From a virus: a DNA stretch of 34,093 nucleotides. A model generated the notes under the pieces. That model had not been told where the DNA came from and did not search any database. It saw only the letters and a list, made by a program, of their open reading frames with translations. The stretch covers positions 1-34,093 of the IMG/VR virus record IMGVR_UViG_3300044998_000198. One strand, 5' to 3'. Made by a program: the position numbers and the translations under genes. Below are positions 13,996 to 22,564 of the stretch, in pieces (the stretch's first letter is position 1; every line of letters begins with the position of its first letter).

Positions 13996-15324
13996 ATGAT
14001 AAAGCCAATGTGTGTTATTCAGAGCCCACTTGAAACTCGTTCTGGATATGGAGACATGTCACGAGACATTTGCCGTCATATCATTGAACTTGATCTTTAT
14101 GATGTGAAATTAGTGAGTATGGGTTGGGGTATGACACCAATGAATGCACTCGACCCAGAAAAAGACACGGAGTTGATTAAGCGTATAGTGCCGCATCCGG
14201 TTCAACTTCCACGTCAACCCGAGTTGTTTATCCAAATTAGTGTACCTAATGAATTCCAACCGGTCGGTAAATACAATATTGGTATCACCGCCGGCATTGA
14301 AACTACGGCAATTAGCCTACCGTGGGTACAAGGATGTAACCGCATGAATACGGTCTGGACTATTTCACAACATTCAAAATTGGTCATTGAATCCACGAGC
14401 ATAGAAGAACGTACCCCCGATGGGCGGACCATAGCCAATCATAAGGTTACTGTACCGGTTGAGGTGTTGCATAATTGTATCAATACGGAAATTTTCAAGA
14501 AGATACCACCGGAACTTATTGAACCAAAAGTTCGTGAGATGTTTACTAAGGTGAAGGAGAAATTTGCATTCTTGTTTGTTGGACACTGGTTGCAGGGTAA
14601 TATTGGTGAAGACCGAAAAAATGTGGGTTTGTTAGTTAGCATTTTTTGTCAAGCGTTCAAGGATACAGTATCAACAAACAAACCAGCACTAATTCTCAAG
14701 ACTTCTGGTGCTGGATTTAGTTTGTTAGACCGAGAAGATATTCTCAGAAAAATCAAAGATATTCGATCTAGCATTGGTCCAAACTGTCCAAATGTATACT
14801 TGATTCACGGTGAATTGACCGAAGCAGAAATGAATAGTCTTTACAATCATCCCAAAGTCAAGGTACATATCAGTTTGACGAAAGGCGAAGGATTCGGACG
14901 CCCATTGTTGGAAGCCACACAAAGCGGCAAACCAATAATTGCCTCTGGTTGGTCAGGTCCTATCGACTTCTTAGAAAAGGAAAAGTGTATCTTGTTACCT
15001 GGTGAACTCAAGAATGTAGACGCCAGCGCGGTCTGGGAAAATGTCATCATCCCAGAATCACAATGGTTTAATGTCAATCCTGATGCAGCGGGTAGTGCAA
15101 TGCTTTTTGCATTCAGGAAGTATGATAATCTCGTTTTGCCAGCTAAGCAGTTGGCGAAATCCGTTCGTGACAAGTTCAATTATGCAGTGATCAAGGATCG
15201 TACTAAAGACTTACTTGAAAAGTATGTACCGAAGATGGCCGTTCCGGCTCCGGTAGTATTGCCTAAACTAAACAAAATTACGAAGAAAGTTGTAAATGAA
15301 GAATCTATCCAACCAACTGTCTAA
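13996..15324 (+). CDS. Glycosyltransferase, GT4-like
   Basis: A 442-residue GT-B enzyme starting MIKPMCVIQSPLETRSGYGD, with the glycine-containing loop of the acceptor domain. The hinge reads VPVEVLHNCINTEIFKK; the donor domain has FLFVGHWLQGNIGEDRKNVG, then VHISLTKGEGFGRPLLEATQ (about residues 292-311), the E(x)7E motif, and SGKPIIASGWSGPIDFL. The segment TAGIETTAISLPWVQGCN is characteristic of phage and bacterial members that act on repeating glycans. Ribosome site GAGGT precedes the ATG. It resembles the preceding glycosyltransferase in fold but not closely in sequence, so the two likely add different sugars. Confidence 0.78.
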   Translation: MIKPMCVIQSPLETRSGYGDMSRDICRHIIELDLYDVKLVSMGWGMTPMNALDPEKDTELIKRIVPHPVQLPRQPELFIQISVPNEFQPVGKYNIGITAGIETTAISLPWVQGCNRMNTVWTISQHSKLVIESTSIEERTPDGRTIANHKVTVPVEVLHNCINTEIFKKIPPELIEPKVREMFTKVKEKFAFLFVGHWLQGNIGEDRKNVGLLVSIFCQAFKDTVSTNKPALILKTSGAGFSLLDREDILRKIKDIRSSIGPNCPNVYLIHGELTEAEMNSLYNHPKVKVHISLTKGEGFGRPLLEATQSGKPIIASGWSGPIDFLEKEKCILLPGELKNVDASAVWENVIIPESQWFNVNPDAAGSAMLFAFRKYDNLVLPAKQLAKSVRDKFNYAVIKDRTKDLLEKYVPKMAVPAPVVLPKLNKITKKVVNEESIQPTV

Positions 15325-15697
15325 AACTCGCGACGAACTACCAAGTCATCGCTCGTATCTATCGAATGAACGAAAAATAGATATAAGTATGGTACTTCCG
15401 GGCGATGTTATTCGATTTTTATACGATGGAGAAGAGCGCACTGTGTTTGTGGTCAATCCTGCCTGGAATAAGTTGCTGCACGGATTGGCTATGAATGTCA
15501 TCAATAGAAGAGACTTGATGGTAGAAGTTGTATCAAAGCGAAAAGTTGGAGACAACGCGCAAGATTTTTACAAACTGGTCTTGGATACCAACGCCATCAA
15601 AAAAATTGACTGCTACAGAACATATAAGTTAGAAAAGATACAAAGGCTTCGCCGACTTGACTACCAAATTGATCAACGAGGACGTGGAGAACTATGA
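15296..15697 (+). CDS. Hypothetical protein with SH3-like segment
   Basis: A 133-residue basic protein. The middle, LPGDVIRFLYDGEERTVFVV then NPAWNKLLHGLAMNVINRRD (about residues 34-73), resembles a small SH3-like beta barrel found in several phage proteins with the pattern PGDxxxFxY...VFVxxP...LHGL. The C-terminus is helical and basic. It overlaps the previous gene by 29 bases and the next by four (ATGA), indicating translational coupling within the glycan operon. A role in binding nucleic acid or in virion assembly is possible, but nothing specific can be claimed. Confidence 0.55.
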   Translation: MKNLSNQLSKTRDELPSHRSYLSNERKIDISMVLPGDVIRFLYDGEERTVFVVNPAWNKLLHGLAMNVINRRDLMVEVVSKRKVGDNAQDFYKLVLDTNAIKKIDCYRTYKLEKIQRLRRLDYQIDQRGRGEL

Positions 15698-16407
15698 GTG
15701 TAAATGTCGTATATAGACTCAGTGATAATGGATACGCCAAGGTCAAATTTCCTAATGCAACTAAGATTCATTGTTTGGAAAATTGTCTAGAACATTTCGA
15801 CGTTAACAATGTACATTTGTTTGTAGACGAGACCAATCTTCTAGATACCACCCGAACGGCTATAGAAGAAATTGATCTATCGCGATTCTTCGGCGATTTA
15901 AACTATTATGTAGGTGGTAGTTCGGCGGGTAGTTGGCGTCACGTATTTGACTACGCGCTTCAAAACTTTAACGATGACGATATTGTATATTTCCTTGAAG
16001 ACGACTATCTTCACTTGTCAGGTTCCGAAAATGCAATTTTAGAAGGGATCCAGATTGCTGATTATGTGAGTCTCTACGACCATAATGACAAGTATATCCC
16101 AGGACAAAACGGCGGCAATCCGTTTGTTGATACCGATGGTGGTGAAATTACCAAGGTATTTCGTACTAAGAGCCACCACTGGAAATTGACAAACAGTACC
16201 ACCATGACGTTTGCGACCACAATTCGGCAACTCAAGAAAGATGAACAAACATGGAGAGACTTTACGCAGGGCAGTCACCCTAATGACTTCCAGTGTTTCT
16301 TGACGCTTCGTGAACGAGGCCGCAGTTTGATTACCCCAATTCCTGGCCTTTCTACACATTGCGAACCGCAGTGGGCCTCACCCGGTATTGATTGGAGTCG
16401 CGTATGA
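15694..16407 (+). CDS. Glycosyltransferase-like protein (GT-A fold)
   Basis: A 237-residue protein with GT-A features: MSVNVVYRLSDNGYAKVKF at the start, NVHLFVDETN, and DDIVYFLEDDYLHL (about residues 88-101), where EDD takes the DxD metal and nucleotide-sugar position, followed by ADYVSLYDHNDKY. The later WKLTNSTTMTFATTIRQL (about 166-183) resembles the acceptor region of small phage and capsule glycosyltransferases. ATGA overlaps link it to genes on both sides. Donor unknown. Confidence 0.65.
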   Translation: MSVNVVYRLSDNGYAKVKFPNATKIHCLENCLEHFDVNNVHLFVDETNLLDTTRTAIEEIDLSRFFGDLNYYVGGSSAGSWRHVFDYALQNFNDDDIVYFLEDDYLHLSGSENAILEGIQIADYVSLYDHNDKYIPGQNGGNPFVDTDGGEITKVFRTKSHHWKLTNSTTMTFATTIRQLKKDEQTWRDFTQGSHPNDFQCFLTLRERGRSLITPIPGLSTHCEPQWASPGIDWSRV

Positions 16408-17315
16408 CCGCCCCAACATTATATGTCCCAAAACAGAAGAAAGACCTACTCATTGGTGCCGCCGATTTGTATGGTTGGGATCAAATTAAAGTGTGGGCAC
16501 GTTCTATCAAGGAAAGTGGATTTACCGGTGATGTGATATTGCTGGCATATCGCATCCAGCCCGATGTTATAGAAAACTGTGAAAAGTTGGGAATTGAAGT
16601 ATATCAAATCGGCCACGATTCGTTCGGTCAAGCAATTTTGCACAATAGTCGTGGCCGAGACACGCAGGCCCATCAGATGCGATTCTTTCATGCATGGCAA
16701 TTTCTCAATGAAGGTAACAACTGGGAAAATTATACACATGTAATGATCACCGATGTTCGAGATGTCTGGTTTCAAAAAAATCCACAAGAATGGCTTACCC
16801 CCAAATATGGCGTGAGTCGTCTCGATCATTCATTTACAGCACAGTCGTTCATTGCATCAAGTGAAGGCATCAAATATGGTGATGAACCGTGGGGAGCCGA
16901 TAATATGTTAAACGGATTTGGTCCCATTGTATTAGAAACCGCAAAAGATTGGACAATTTATAATGTTGGTGTAGTGGTGGGTAAGTCACGGGATATGATG
17001 GGGTTATTCCTGACTCTTTACAACATGACCGTCGGGCGCTATATTCCCAGTGATCAGTCAGCTTACAACATTCTTGTCAATGAAACAATGCCGAGGAATT
17101 TTCTAAAGACGCAACATTCTGACGGGTGGGCATGCCAGTGTGGTACAGTACTAGACCCGGAAAAGGCACATTATGTTCCTTATCTTGTAGATACACAACC
17201 TAGGGTTGTGAACGGTGTAGTATTGAGTATGCCGTATGAAAAACCATTTCACATCGTTCATCAGTGGGATCGGGTGCCTGAGATCAAACAAATTGTAGAG
17301 TCAAAGTTTTTATGA
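16404..17315 (+). CDS. Glycosyltransferase-like protein (GT-A, DxD)
   Basis: A 303-residue protein from ATG 16404 (overlapping the previous stop as ATGA). LIGAADLYGWDQIKVWARSI at the start and THVMITDVRDVWFQKNPQEW (about residues 114-133) recall GT-A enzymes in which DVRD binds metal and donor. TIYNVGVVVGKSRDMMGLFL and SDQSAYNILVN (about 191-230) resemble the acceptor part of family 8- or DUF616-like transferases, and HIVHQWDRVPE near the end supplies a conserved His. The gene overlaps the next one by four bases. Confidence 0.68.
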   Translation: MTAPTLYVPKQKKDLLIGAADLYGWDQIKVWARSIKESGFTGDVILLAYRIQPDVIENCEKLGIEVYQIGHDSFGQAILHNSRGRDTQAHQMRFFHAWQFLNEGNNWENYTHVMITDVRDVWFQKNPQEWLTPKYGVSRLDHSFTAQSFIASSEGIKYGDEPWGADNMLNGFGPIVLETAKDWTIYNVGVVVGKSRDMMGLFLTLYNMTVGRYIPSDQSAYNILVNETMPRNFLKTQHSDGWACQCGTVLDPEKAHYVPYLVDTQPRVVNGVVLSMPYEKPFHIVHQWDRVPEIKQIVESKFL

Positions 17316-18778
17316 AGCAACCAATTAGTATAATTGTATGTTATAGAAATCGCGAAGATCATCTTCGACGGTTCGTTCCACATATTACATCATTATTTAG
17401 TGATATTAAACATGAAATTATTATCGTGGAACAGGACGATGAAGAACGATTTAAGAGAGGCGTATTATTGAATGAAGGTGTAAAACTTGCGAAATATGAT
17501 CTCGTTGCATTACATGATGTAGATTATCTACCGGAATCGGTGGATTGTTATTACGGTGATACCGATGTGGTTCAACCGGTTAAACGGGTCAATTTCATCA
17601 ATATGGATGGAACACCGCGCGCCGAGTCAGATATTCCAACCGGATACAGACATTTCAAAAACAGTGTAGACGATGATTTTTATGGTGCGGTGACAGTATT
17701 TCGCAAGGAGGCATTTTTCAAAATTAATGGTTTCAACTCGTTATATAACGGGTGGGGACTTGAAGATGCCGACCTAAGAGAGCGCATCAAACATTATGGA
17801 TTATCAGTGAGTCGTAATGACGGAACATTTCAAGCACTACCACATCCCGATTCCAATCCAGGTCTACAAGACGAAAATTTTCAAAGAAATCAAATGATAT
17901 TCTCCAACTGGAGAAATTATTTGTTCTCTGGTGTAAATACACAAAATCTTACATCGGTTTCCGTTCGGACATCTCTGGATTCATTACGGCATATTAAAGT
18001 TCGTAATTTGCTGGTGTTTACAGAAGAAATGCGTCCGCTATGTAGTGTCGAAGAACTTTCTAAGTTTTATCAAGATTCGCCTGAGAAACACGAATATATC
18101 TGGCGAAATATGAAGAATTTAGTAAACAATACCACATTTTTAAAAGATCATAGAGATTTTGTAATCAATAACAACTGGGGATATGGCAATCGAGCATTTC
18201 ACTGGATGTGGTATATACTAGTACGACAAGCGCCTGAAAATTTTAAGTTTCTTGAGATTGGCGTATTCAAGGGTCAGATAATTAGTCTGATATCACTTTT
18301 AAACAAAATACTCGGAAAAAACGGATCCGTGTATGCCGTCACACCACTGAATAAGTCAGGTGACAAATATGCAACACACCCCGATATTGACTATGAAGAA
18401 GCCATTGCTACCATTTATGCTCAATTTGGACTGGATGCCAGTGATTTGGTTTTAATAGAAGGATATAGTAATGATTCGGACATCATCGGCTCGGTTCGCA
18501 ATTCAGCACCATATGATTTAGTCTTTGTAGATGGATGTCATGATTACGATGTAGTGGTGTCAGACTTGACTAATTATAGAGAGATGGTTACTATTAATGG
18601 ACATATTGTTGTTGACGACTCCAGTAACTATCTGAACATTCCAGATAACTTAATTCGAGCCAATTGGAAAGGCTTAGAAGATGTATCTCGAGCCACCCGA
18701 GATGTGTTGGAAAAAGATTCTCGATTTGTTGAAGTTTTTGCGGTCGGTCATAATAGAATTTTTAAGAGGATTTTATAA
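17312..18778 (+). CDS. Galactosyltransferase-like / methyltransferase fusion
   Basis: A 488-residue two-domain protein. Residues 1-210 resemble the GT7 (beta-1,4-galactosyltransferase) C-terminal type: PISIIVCYRNREDHLRRFVP, then ALHDVDYLPE with a DxD-like DVD, and FNSLYNGWGLEDADLRERIK, the GWGxEDxD motif. From about 285 on there is a class I SAM-dependent methyltransferase of the phage/capsule type: FKFLEIGVFKGQIISLISLL (SAM site), DLVFVDGCHDYDVVVSDL and GHIVVDDSSN. One polypeptide would add a hexose and methylate it or a neighbouring sugar. It overlaps its neighbours by four bases and one base, keeping the operon tight. Confidence 0.75.
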   Translation: MKQPISIIVCYRNREDHLRRFVPHITSLFSDIKHEIIIVEQDDEERFKRGVLLNEGVKLAKYDLVALHDVDYLPESVDCYYGDTDVVQPVKRVNFINMDGTPRAESDIPTGYRHFKNSVDDDFYGAVTVFRKEAFFKINGFNSLYNGWGLEDADLRERIKHYGLSVSRNDGTFQALPHPDSNPGLQDENFQRNQMIFSNWRNYLFSGVNTQNLTSVSVRTSLDSLRHIKVRNLLVFTEEMRPLCSVEELSKFYQDSPEKHEYIWRNMKNLVNNTTFLKDHRDFVINNNWGYGNRAFHWMWYILVRQAPENFKFLEIGVFKGQIISLISLLNKILGKNGSVYAVTPLNKSGDKYATHPDIDYEEAIATIYAQFGLDASDLVLIEGYSNDSDIIGSVRNSAPYDLVFVDGCHDYDVVVSDLTNYREMVTINGHIVVDDSSNYLNIPDNLIRANWKGLEDVSRATRDVLEKDSRFVEVFAVGHNRIFKRIL

Positions 18779-19431
18779 TGTTTTTTTCGGATGGTTCGGA
18801 ACTTGACAATAAAATATCAGAAGCGTTGCACGCCATTCACCTCGGCCAACCGCTTATTATCGTAGATAGTTATGATCGGGAAAATGAAGGCGACCTAATG
18901 ATTGCGGCGGAAAAAGCCTCACCAGAAACGCTGGCATTTATTGCAAAGGAAGCTCGTGGAATCATGTGTATCCCAACAGCCGGTGAAATTCTCGACCGAC
19001 TACAAATTCCAATGAGTCCCAGTAATAACAATGATAAGTTTAGTACACCATTTACGGTGAGTATTGATGCCAAAGACGGTGTGACAACTGGCGTTTCCGT
19101 GGATGATCGTATGGTTACAATAGGATTAGTTCTTGATCCAACAACACAGCCTGATCAACTTGCATATCCCGGTCATTTATTTCCACTTCGTCCACGGCCC
19201 GGCCTACTACGTGAACGACAAGGACATACCGAAGCTTCAGTTCAGCTTTGTATTTTAGCTGGTCTCAAGCCTGTTGCTATTATCTGTGAGATTATGAACG
19301 ACGATGGTAGTATGGCTCGGGTGCCTGATCTAGTGCCATATGCGGAGAGATGGCAACTATCTATGATTTCTATTGACGAGATTATTGAATATCTTGATAA
19401 ATATGGTATCGAAACTTCACTGGCTATCTGA
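18778..19431 (+). CDS. ribB: 3,4-dihydroxy-2-butanone 4-phosphate synthase
   Basis: A 217-residue protein, the same length as E. coli RibB. It converts ribulose 5-phosphate to 3,4-dihydroxy-2-butanone 4-phosphate plus formate, the carbon donor for riboflavin. Key elements are intact: SYDRENEGDLMIAAE (about residues 31-45), the metal and substrate loop; GVTTGVSVDDR (101-111); PGHLFPLR (131-138); QGHTEAS (148-154) with the metal-binding His; and CEIMNDDGSMAR (170-181). The loop before HTEA reads PGLLRERQG instead of the usual PGGVLxRxG. No RibA-type GTP cyclohydrolase domain is fused and no other riboflavin gene is seen. The start overlaps the previous stop by one base, so it is part of the sugar operon; ribosome site AGAGG. 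Confidence 0.9.
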   Translation: MFFSDGSELDNKISEALHAIHLGQPLIIVDSYDRENEGDLMIAAEKASPETLAFIAKEARGIMCIPTAGEILDRLQIPMSPSNNNDKFSTPFTVSIDAKDGVTTGVSVDDRMVTIGLVLDPTTQPDQLAYPGHLFPLRPRPGLLRERQGHTEASVQLCILAGLKPVAIICEIMNDDGSMARVPDLVPYAERWQLSMISIDEIIEYLDKYGIETSLAI

Positions 19432-19434
19432 ATT

Positions 19435-20403
19435 ATGACGCAATTGGTTACTCGCGCTTACAACCGATTTGAAACGAGTTTTCCTAAAGGAATCATCACG
19501 AAGATAAGCAAGGAACCGCGCCTTCGTGATGAACGTGGTTACTATATTGCTATCAATCGGGATTGTCCTGATCAGGCCGTGTATTTTCCGCGATTTGTTG
19601 ATTTCGGCACTCGTTCATCGGATGCCGGTGATGAATATTGGTTTTCGCTCGAATATCTTCGTTATCCCACCCTGTCGGATCTCGTTCTAGGTAAGATTGA
19701 ACATCTGATTTGGTGGGATAATGTGTTTCGCGATTTGTCTAGGGTGATGGATGAATGGGACACCGTGAAGGATCCACATCCAGGTAAGAACGATTATACT
19801 CGTGAAATGTACATCACAAAAACACAAAGCGAGTATAATAAATTCAAGTATGGTTGGTCGGATCAGATTGGTAATTTATTCGATGAAACCGTCATTGGTA
19901 TTAATAATCGTCCATACTCAAATTTTCATATTATTTGGCCTGAGATACGTGATTATATAGAACAACATATGTTGGACTATGATTCTGTACTCATTCACGG
20001 CGATTGTTGTTTTAGTAATATTTTTTATTCGGACGGGATGATACGTTTCATTGATCCTCGCGGTAGTTTTGGAAAACTCGGCATATATGGCGACCGTCGG
20101 TACGATATTGCAAAGCTGTATCATTCTGTAGATGGAATGTATGACTTCATCATCAATGATAGGTTTACTGTTACAACTCACGGTGCCGATCTAGAACTAA
20201 AATTCCATCGGTGGCAAGAAGCAGAACGGGCCTTAGGAGAATTCGAGAAACATTTCTTTCCAAAATATAATCAGAAAGAAATCAAGATTCTTCAAGGCTG
20301 TATTTACATCGGTATGTGTGCTCGTCATTATGATAGTTTGGCTCGACAAACTGTGATGTATGCTACGGGCGTTCGATTACTCAACGAAGCACTGGAACTA
20401 TGA
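19435..20403 (+). CDS. APH/choline-kinase-like phosphotransferase
   Basis: A 322-residue small-molecule kinase of the aminoglycoside phosphotransferase fold. The catalytic loop is VLIHGDCCFSNIFY (H188, D190, N195), followed by the DFG-equivalent RFIDPRGSFG (D207) and GIYGDRRYDIAKLYHSVDG, typical of APH-like enzymes that phosphorylate sugars, choline or polyols. The N-terminal lobe includes GIITKISKEP as the likely ATP-binding Lys strand. It lies between RibB (three-base gap) and a nucleotidyltransferase (ATGA overlap), which suggests it phosphorylates a substrate that the next enzyme then activates. Antibiotic resistance is unlikely from this context. Confidence 0.75.
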   Translation: MTQLVTRAYNRFETSFPKGIITKISKEPRLRDERGYYIAINRDCPDQAVYFPRFVDFGTRSSDAGDEYWFSLEYLRYPTLSDLVLGKIEHLIWWDNVFRDLSRVMDEWDTVKDPHPGKNDYTREMYITKTQSEYNKFKYGWSDQIGNLFDETVIGINNRPYSNFHIIWPEIRDYIEQHMLDYDSVLIHGDCCFSNIFYSDGMIRFIDPRGSFGKLGIYGDRRYDIAKLYHSVDGMYDFIINDRFTVTTHGADLELKFHRWQEAERALGEFEKHFFPKYNQKEIKILQGCIYIGMCARHYDSLARQTVMYATGVRLLNEALEL

Positions 20404-21173
20404 ACATTATTGTATTGATGGCCGGTGAAGGGCGGAGGTTTACCGAAGCTGGAATCACCACGCCGAAGCCGTTGGTAGAAGTCAACAACAAAACCATTTT
20501 AGAATGGACGACTCGTTCACTGCCGTTTATTCAACATAAGGATCAGACCATAAATGTTCCCATCTACTCCGAGCAACTTTATTTTGCAATCAGAGAAGAA
20601 CATGAACAATATGGAATGTCAGACTATCTCAAGAGTGTATATGGTAGTGACATCAATATCGTCAGTTTCAAGAAAAGTACTCGTGGTAATTTGGAAACCG
20701 CCTACTTTGTGGCTGCCTTGATAGACAACGAAGACGATCCGCTATTAGTGCTGGATAGCGACAACAAGTATGATGGAACAGGTTTTCTCAGTACGATATC
20801 TGAAGCTTATGACTTTGATGATAGCATGGTTGTAACTTGTTTTGAACCACAAGACCGCAGCGATAAATGGTCATTTGTGATCGCCGAAGGTAATCTCGCA
20901 ACCGAGATTTGCGAAAAAGATGTCTCGGCACTGGATAGAGGTGGCAAGCCGTTGGTTGGAACATTTTGGTTTCATAATACAAATCAGTTTATGGATCATG
21001 CAGATAAAATTCTCAGAAGCGGTGAACGTACTGGTTGGCCTGGAAGAGAAGAGTTTTTCATAAGTCAAGTGCCAAGATCACATATAAAACAGGGCCGACC
21101 TGTATTTGTTCATACGATTACCGATGTGGTTCCATTAGGTACTCCTGAAGATGTTCAGAGGTTTCAAGTATGA
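20400..21173 (+). CDS. Sugar-phosphate nucleotidyltransferase
   Basis: A 257-residue NTP_transferase-family protein. The N-terminal nucleotide loop reads VLMAGEGRRFTEAGITTPKP then LVEV (about residues 5-28), with the G-x-G-x-R and PKPL signatures; LLVLDSDNKYDG (about 115-126) holds the metal-binding acid; FVIAEGNLATEICEKD and GTFWFHNTNQF follow the family order. Such enzymes make NDP-sugars or CDP-polyols or -choline. ATGA overlaps bind it to the kinase before and the HAD phosphatase after. The product cannot be predicted from sequence alone. Confidence 0.8.
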   Translation: MNIIVLMAGEGRRFTEAGITTPKPLVEVNNKTILEWTTRSLPFIQHKDQTINVPIYSEQLYFAIREEHEQYGMSDYLKSVYGSDINIVSFKKSTRGNLETAYFVAALIDNEDDPLLVLDSDNKYDGTGFLSTISEAYDFDDSMVVTCFEPQDRSDKWSFVIAEGNLATEICEKDVSALDRGGKPLVGTFWFHNTNQFMDHADKILRSGERTGWPGREEFFISQVPRSHIKQGRPVFVHTITDVVPLGTPEDVQRFQV

Positions 21174-21616
21174 GAATATGTTTAGATATTGATGATACAA
21201 TAAATTTCTGTAAATCATCCGACGAAGAATATGGTAATGAACGGCCCCAACCAGGAGCAGTTGAAACGATAAAACGCTGGAAGGCGGAAGGACATTATAT
21301 CATTTTATATACTGCTCGTCATATGAAAACTTGTGACGGTAACCAGGGAAAAGTTTTAGCTAAACAAGCAAAGAATTTATTTTCTTGGTTGGACAAATTT
21401 GAAATTCCATATGATGAAATATGGTGGTCCGCTCCACATGCTGACGTATTCATTAATGATGCTGCAATTAATCATGTTCCGGGTAACTGGGAACATACGA
21501 CACAGTTGGTTGACTCCATAATTCAAAGTGGCGGAATCAGAAGCTCTGAATCTCGAAAGAAATTGTTCAGTATGCAGAAAGATCTGACACACAATAAAAG
21601 TTCCGAGGACAATTAA
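21170..21616 (+). CDS. HAD-superfamily capsule-type phosphatase
   Basis: A 148-residue HAD protein: ICLDIDDTINF (motif I, DxDxT, about residues 3-13), PGAVETIKRWKAEGHYIILY then TARHM (motif II Thr, about 24-48), GNQGKVLAKQAKNL (motif III Lys region) and ADVFINDAAINH (motif IV). This compact form is the one often annotated as a capsular polysaccharide biosynthesis phosphatase. It may dephosphorylate a sugar or polyol intermediate made by its neighbours. The C-terminal 35 residues are charged and probably flexible. ATGA overlap with the nucleotidyltransferase gene. Confidence 0.75.
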   Translation: MRICLDIDDTINFCKSSDEEYGNERPQPGAVETIKRWKAEGHYIILYTARHMKTCDGNQGKVLAKQAKNLFSWLDKFEIPYDEIWWSAPHADVFINDAAINHVPGNWEHTTQLVDSIIQSGGIRSSESRKKLFSMQKDLTHNKSSEDN

Positions 21617-21619
21617 TAT

Positions 21620-22522
21620 ATGATTATGTTACAAACAATTCAAAAAATGCCAAAGTTTTTTATTGATACCGCCGATGTTGACTACATCAAGCGTACTTGG
21701 GACAAGTTGCTCAAGAACGGTGTGCAGCCATCATCATTCTTGGGTGTTACGACCAATCCCAATGCACTAGCTAAGGTTGAATGTGATAATTTAGAAAAGC
21801 TAGAGTTGTTGGCTTATAAGCTCACAAAACTCACGACTGATATTCGTGGAGATAGAAGTGGTGTAGTATATTTTCAACTTCCCAATAGCAAAGCGACTGG
21901 TACGGAACTCTTCACATGGGTACATCTACTCAAGCGTCTTGGGGATGGTCGTACTCATATTGGTATGAAGATACCGCCATACAAGCACATCCTCGATCAA
22001 GTTACACAACTCCGACTCAATGAAACGACACAGATTAATGTTACAGGTGTAAGTGATGCAGCAACAGCACTTCGGTGCTTCTCGTATCCAAGTGTAACTT
22101 ATGTCAGTATTATTCCGGGTCGAATGGAGGAGGTAGGAATCAATGCCGACCAGCACCTTCGACTTGTGAATCAACGTTACGGTGCGTTTGATAGAAATCA
22201 GTTTATTATTGCCGGTAGTATGCGTACTTTTGACGGCCTACGTCGTTCGGTGGAGGCGGGTACAGTTCCGACCATCGGCGCTTGGGTATTTGACAGTATG
22301 ACAGAGCAAGAATATGTTGAATTCAATGCACTTTGGAAACCGATGGTCATTGAAGGTGATTACGCAAATGACCTCGTAACTGTAGATACGAAGAATCATA
22401 ATCTTACCATTTCATTTTTTGAACAGATGGACGGATTGGGGGAAAAGTTGTATACAGAATTCAGGAGTAAGGTTGGATTGGATACTAGTAGCGTTGCTGA
22501 TAGGCAGACGCAGACCCCATAA
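21620..22522 (+). CDS. talC: Transaldolase-like protein (TalC family, extended)
   Basis: A 300-residue protein resembling TalC/fructose-6-phosphate aldolase. It shows KFFIDTADVDYIKRTWD (about residues 12-28; Asp of the active site), LGVTTNPNALAK (41-52), HIGMKIPPYKHILDQ (113-127) with K117 as probable Schiff-base lysine, INVTGVSDAATAL, SIIPGRMEEVGI and FIIAGSMRTFDGL. TalC proteins known from cyanophages are about 215 residues; the extra length lies in an expanded region between the second and third motifs and in a C-terminal tail. TalC moves carbon in the non-oxidative pentose-phosphate pathway. GAGGAC lies ten bases before the first ATG; a second ATG is at 21626. Confidence 0.78.
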   Translation: MIMLQTIQKMPKFFIDTADVDYIKRTWDKLLKNGVQPSSFLGVTTNPNALAKVECDNLEKLELLAYKLTKLTTDIRGDRSGVVYFQLPNSKATGTELFTWVHLLKRLGDGRTHIGMKIPPYKHILDQVTQLRLNETTQINVTGVSDAATALRCFSYPSVTYVSIIPGRMEEVGINADQHLRLVNQRYGAFDRNQFIIAGSMRTFDGLRRSVEAGTVPTIGAWVFDSMTEQEYVEFNALWKPMVIEGDYANDLVTVDTKNHNLTISFFEQMDGLGEKLYTEFRSKVGLDTSSVADRQTQTP

Positions 22523-22564
22523 ACGATATAAGCCAGATAGCATTCCATATGAGATTATCAGACC

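Noticed and set aside
19435-20403. Aminoglycoside resistance gene
   Set aside because: The APH-type fold is shared by choline and sugar kinases; the neighbours are sugar-activation genes.
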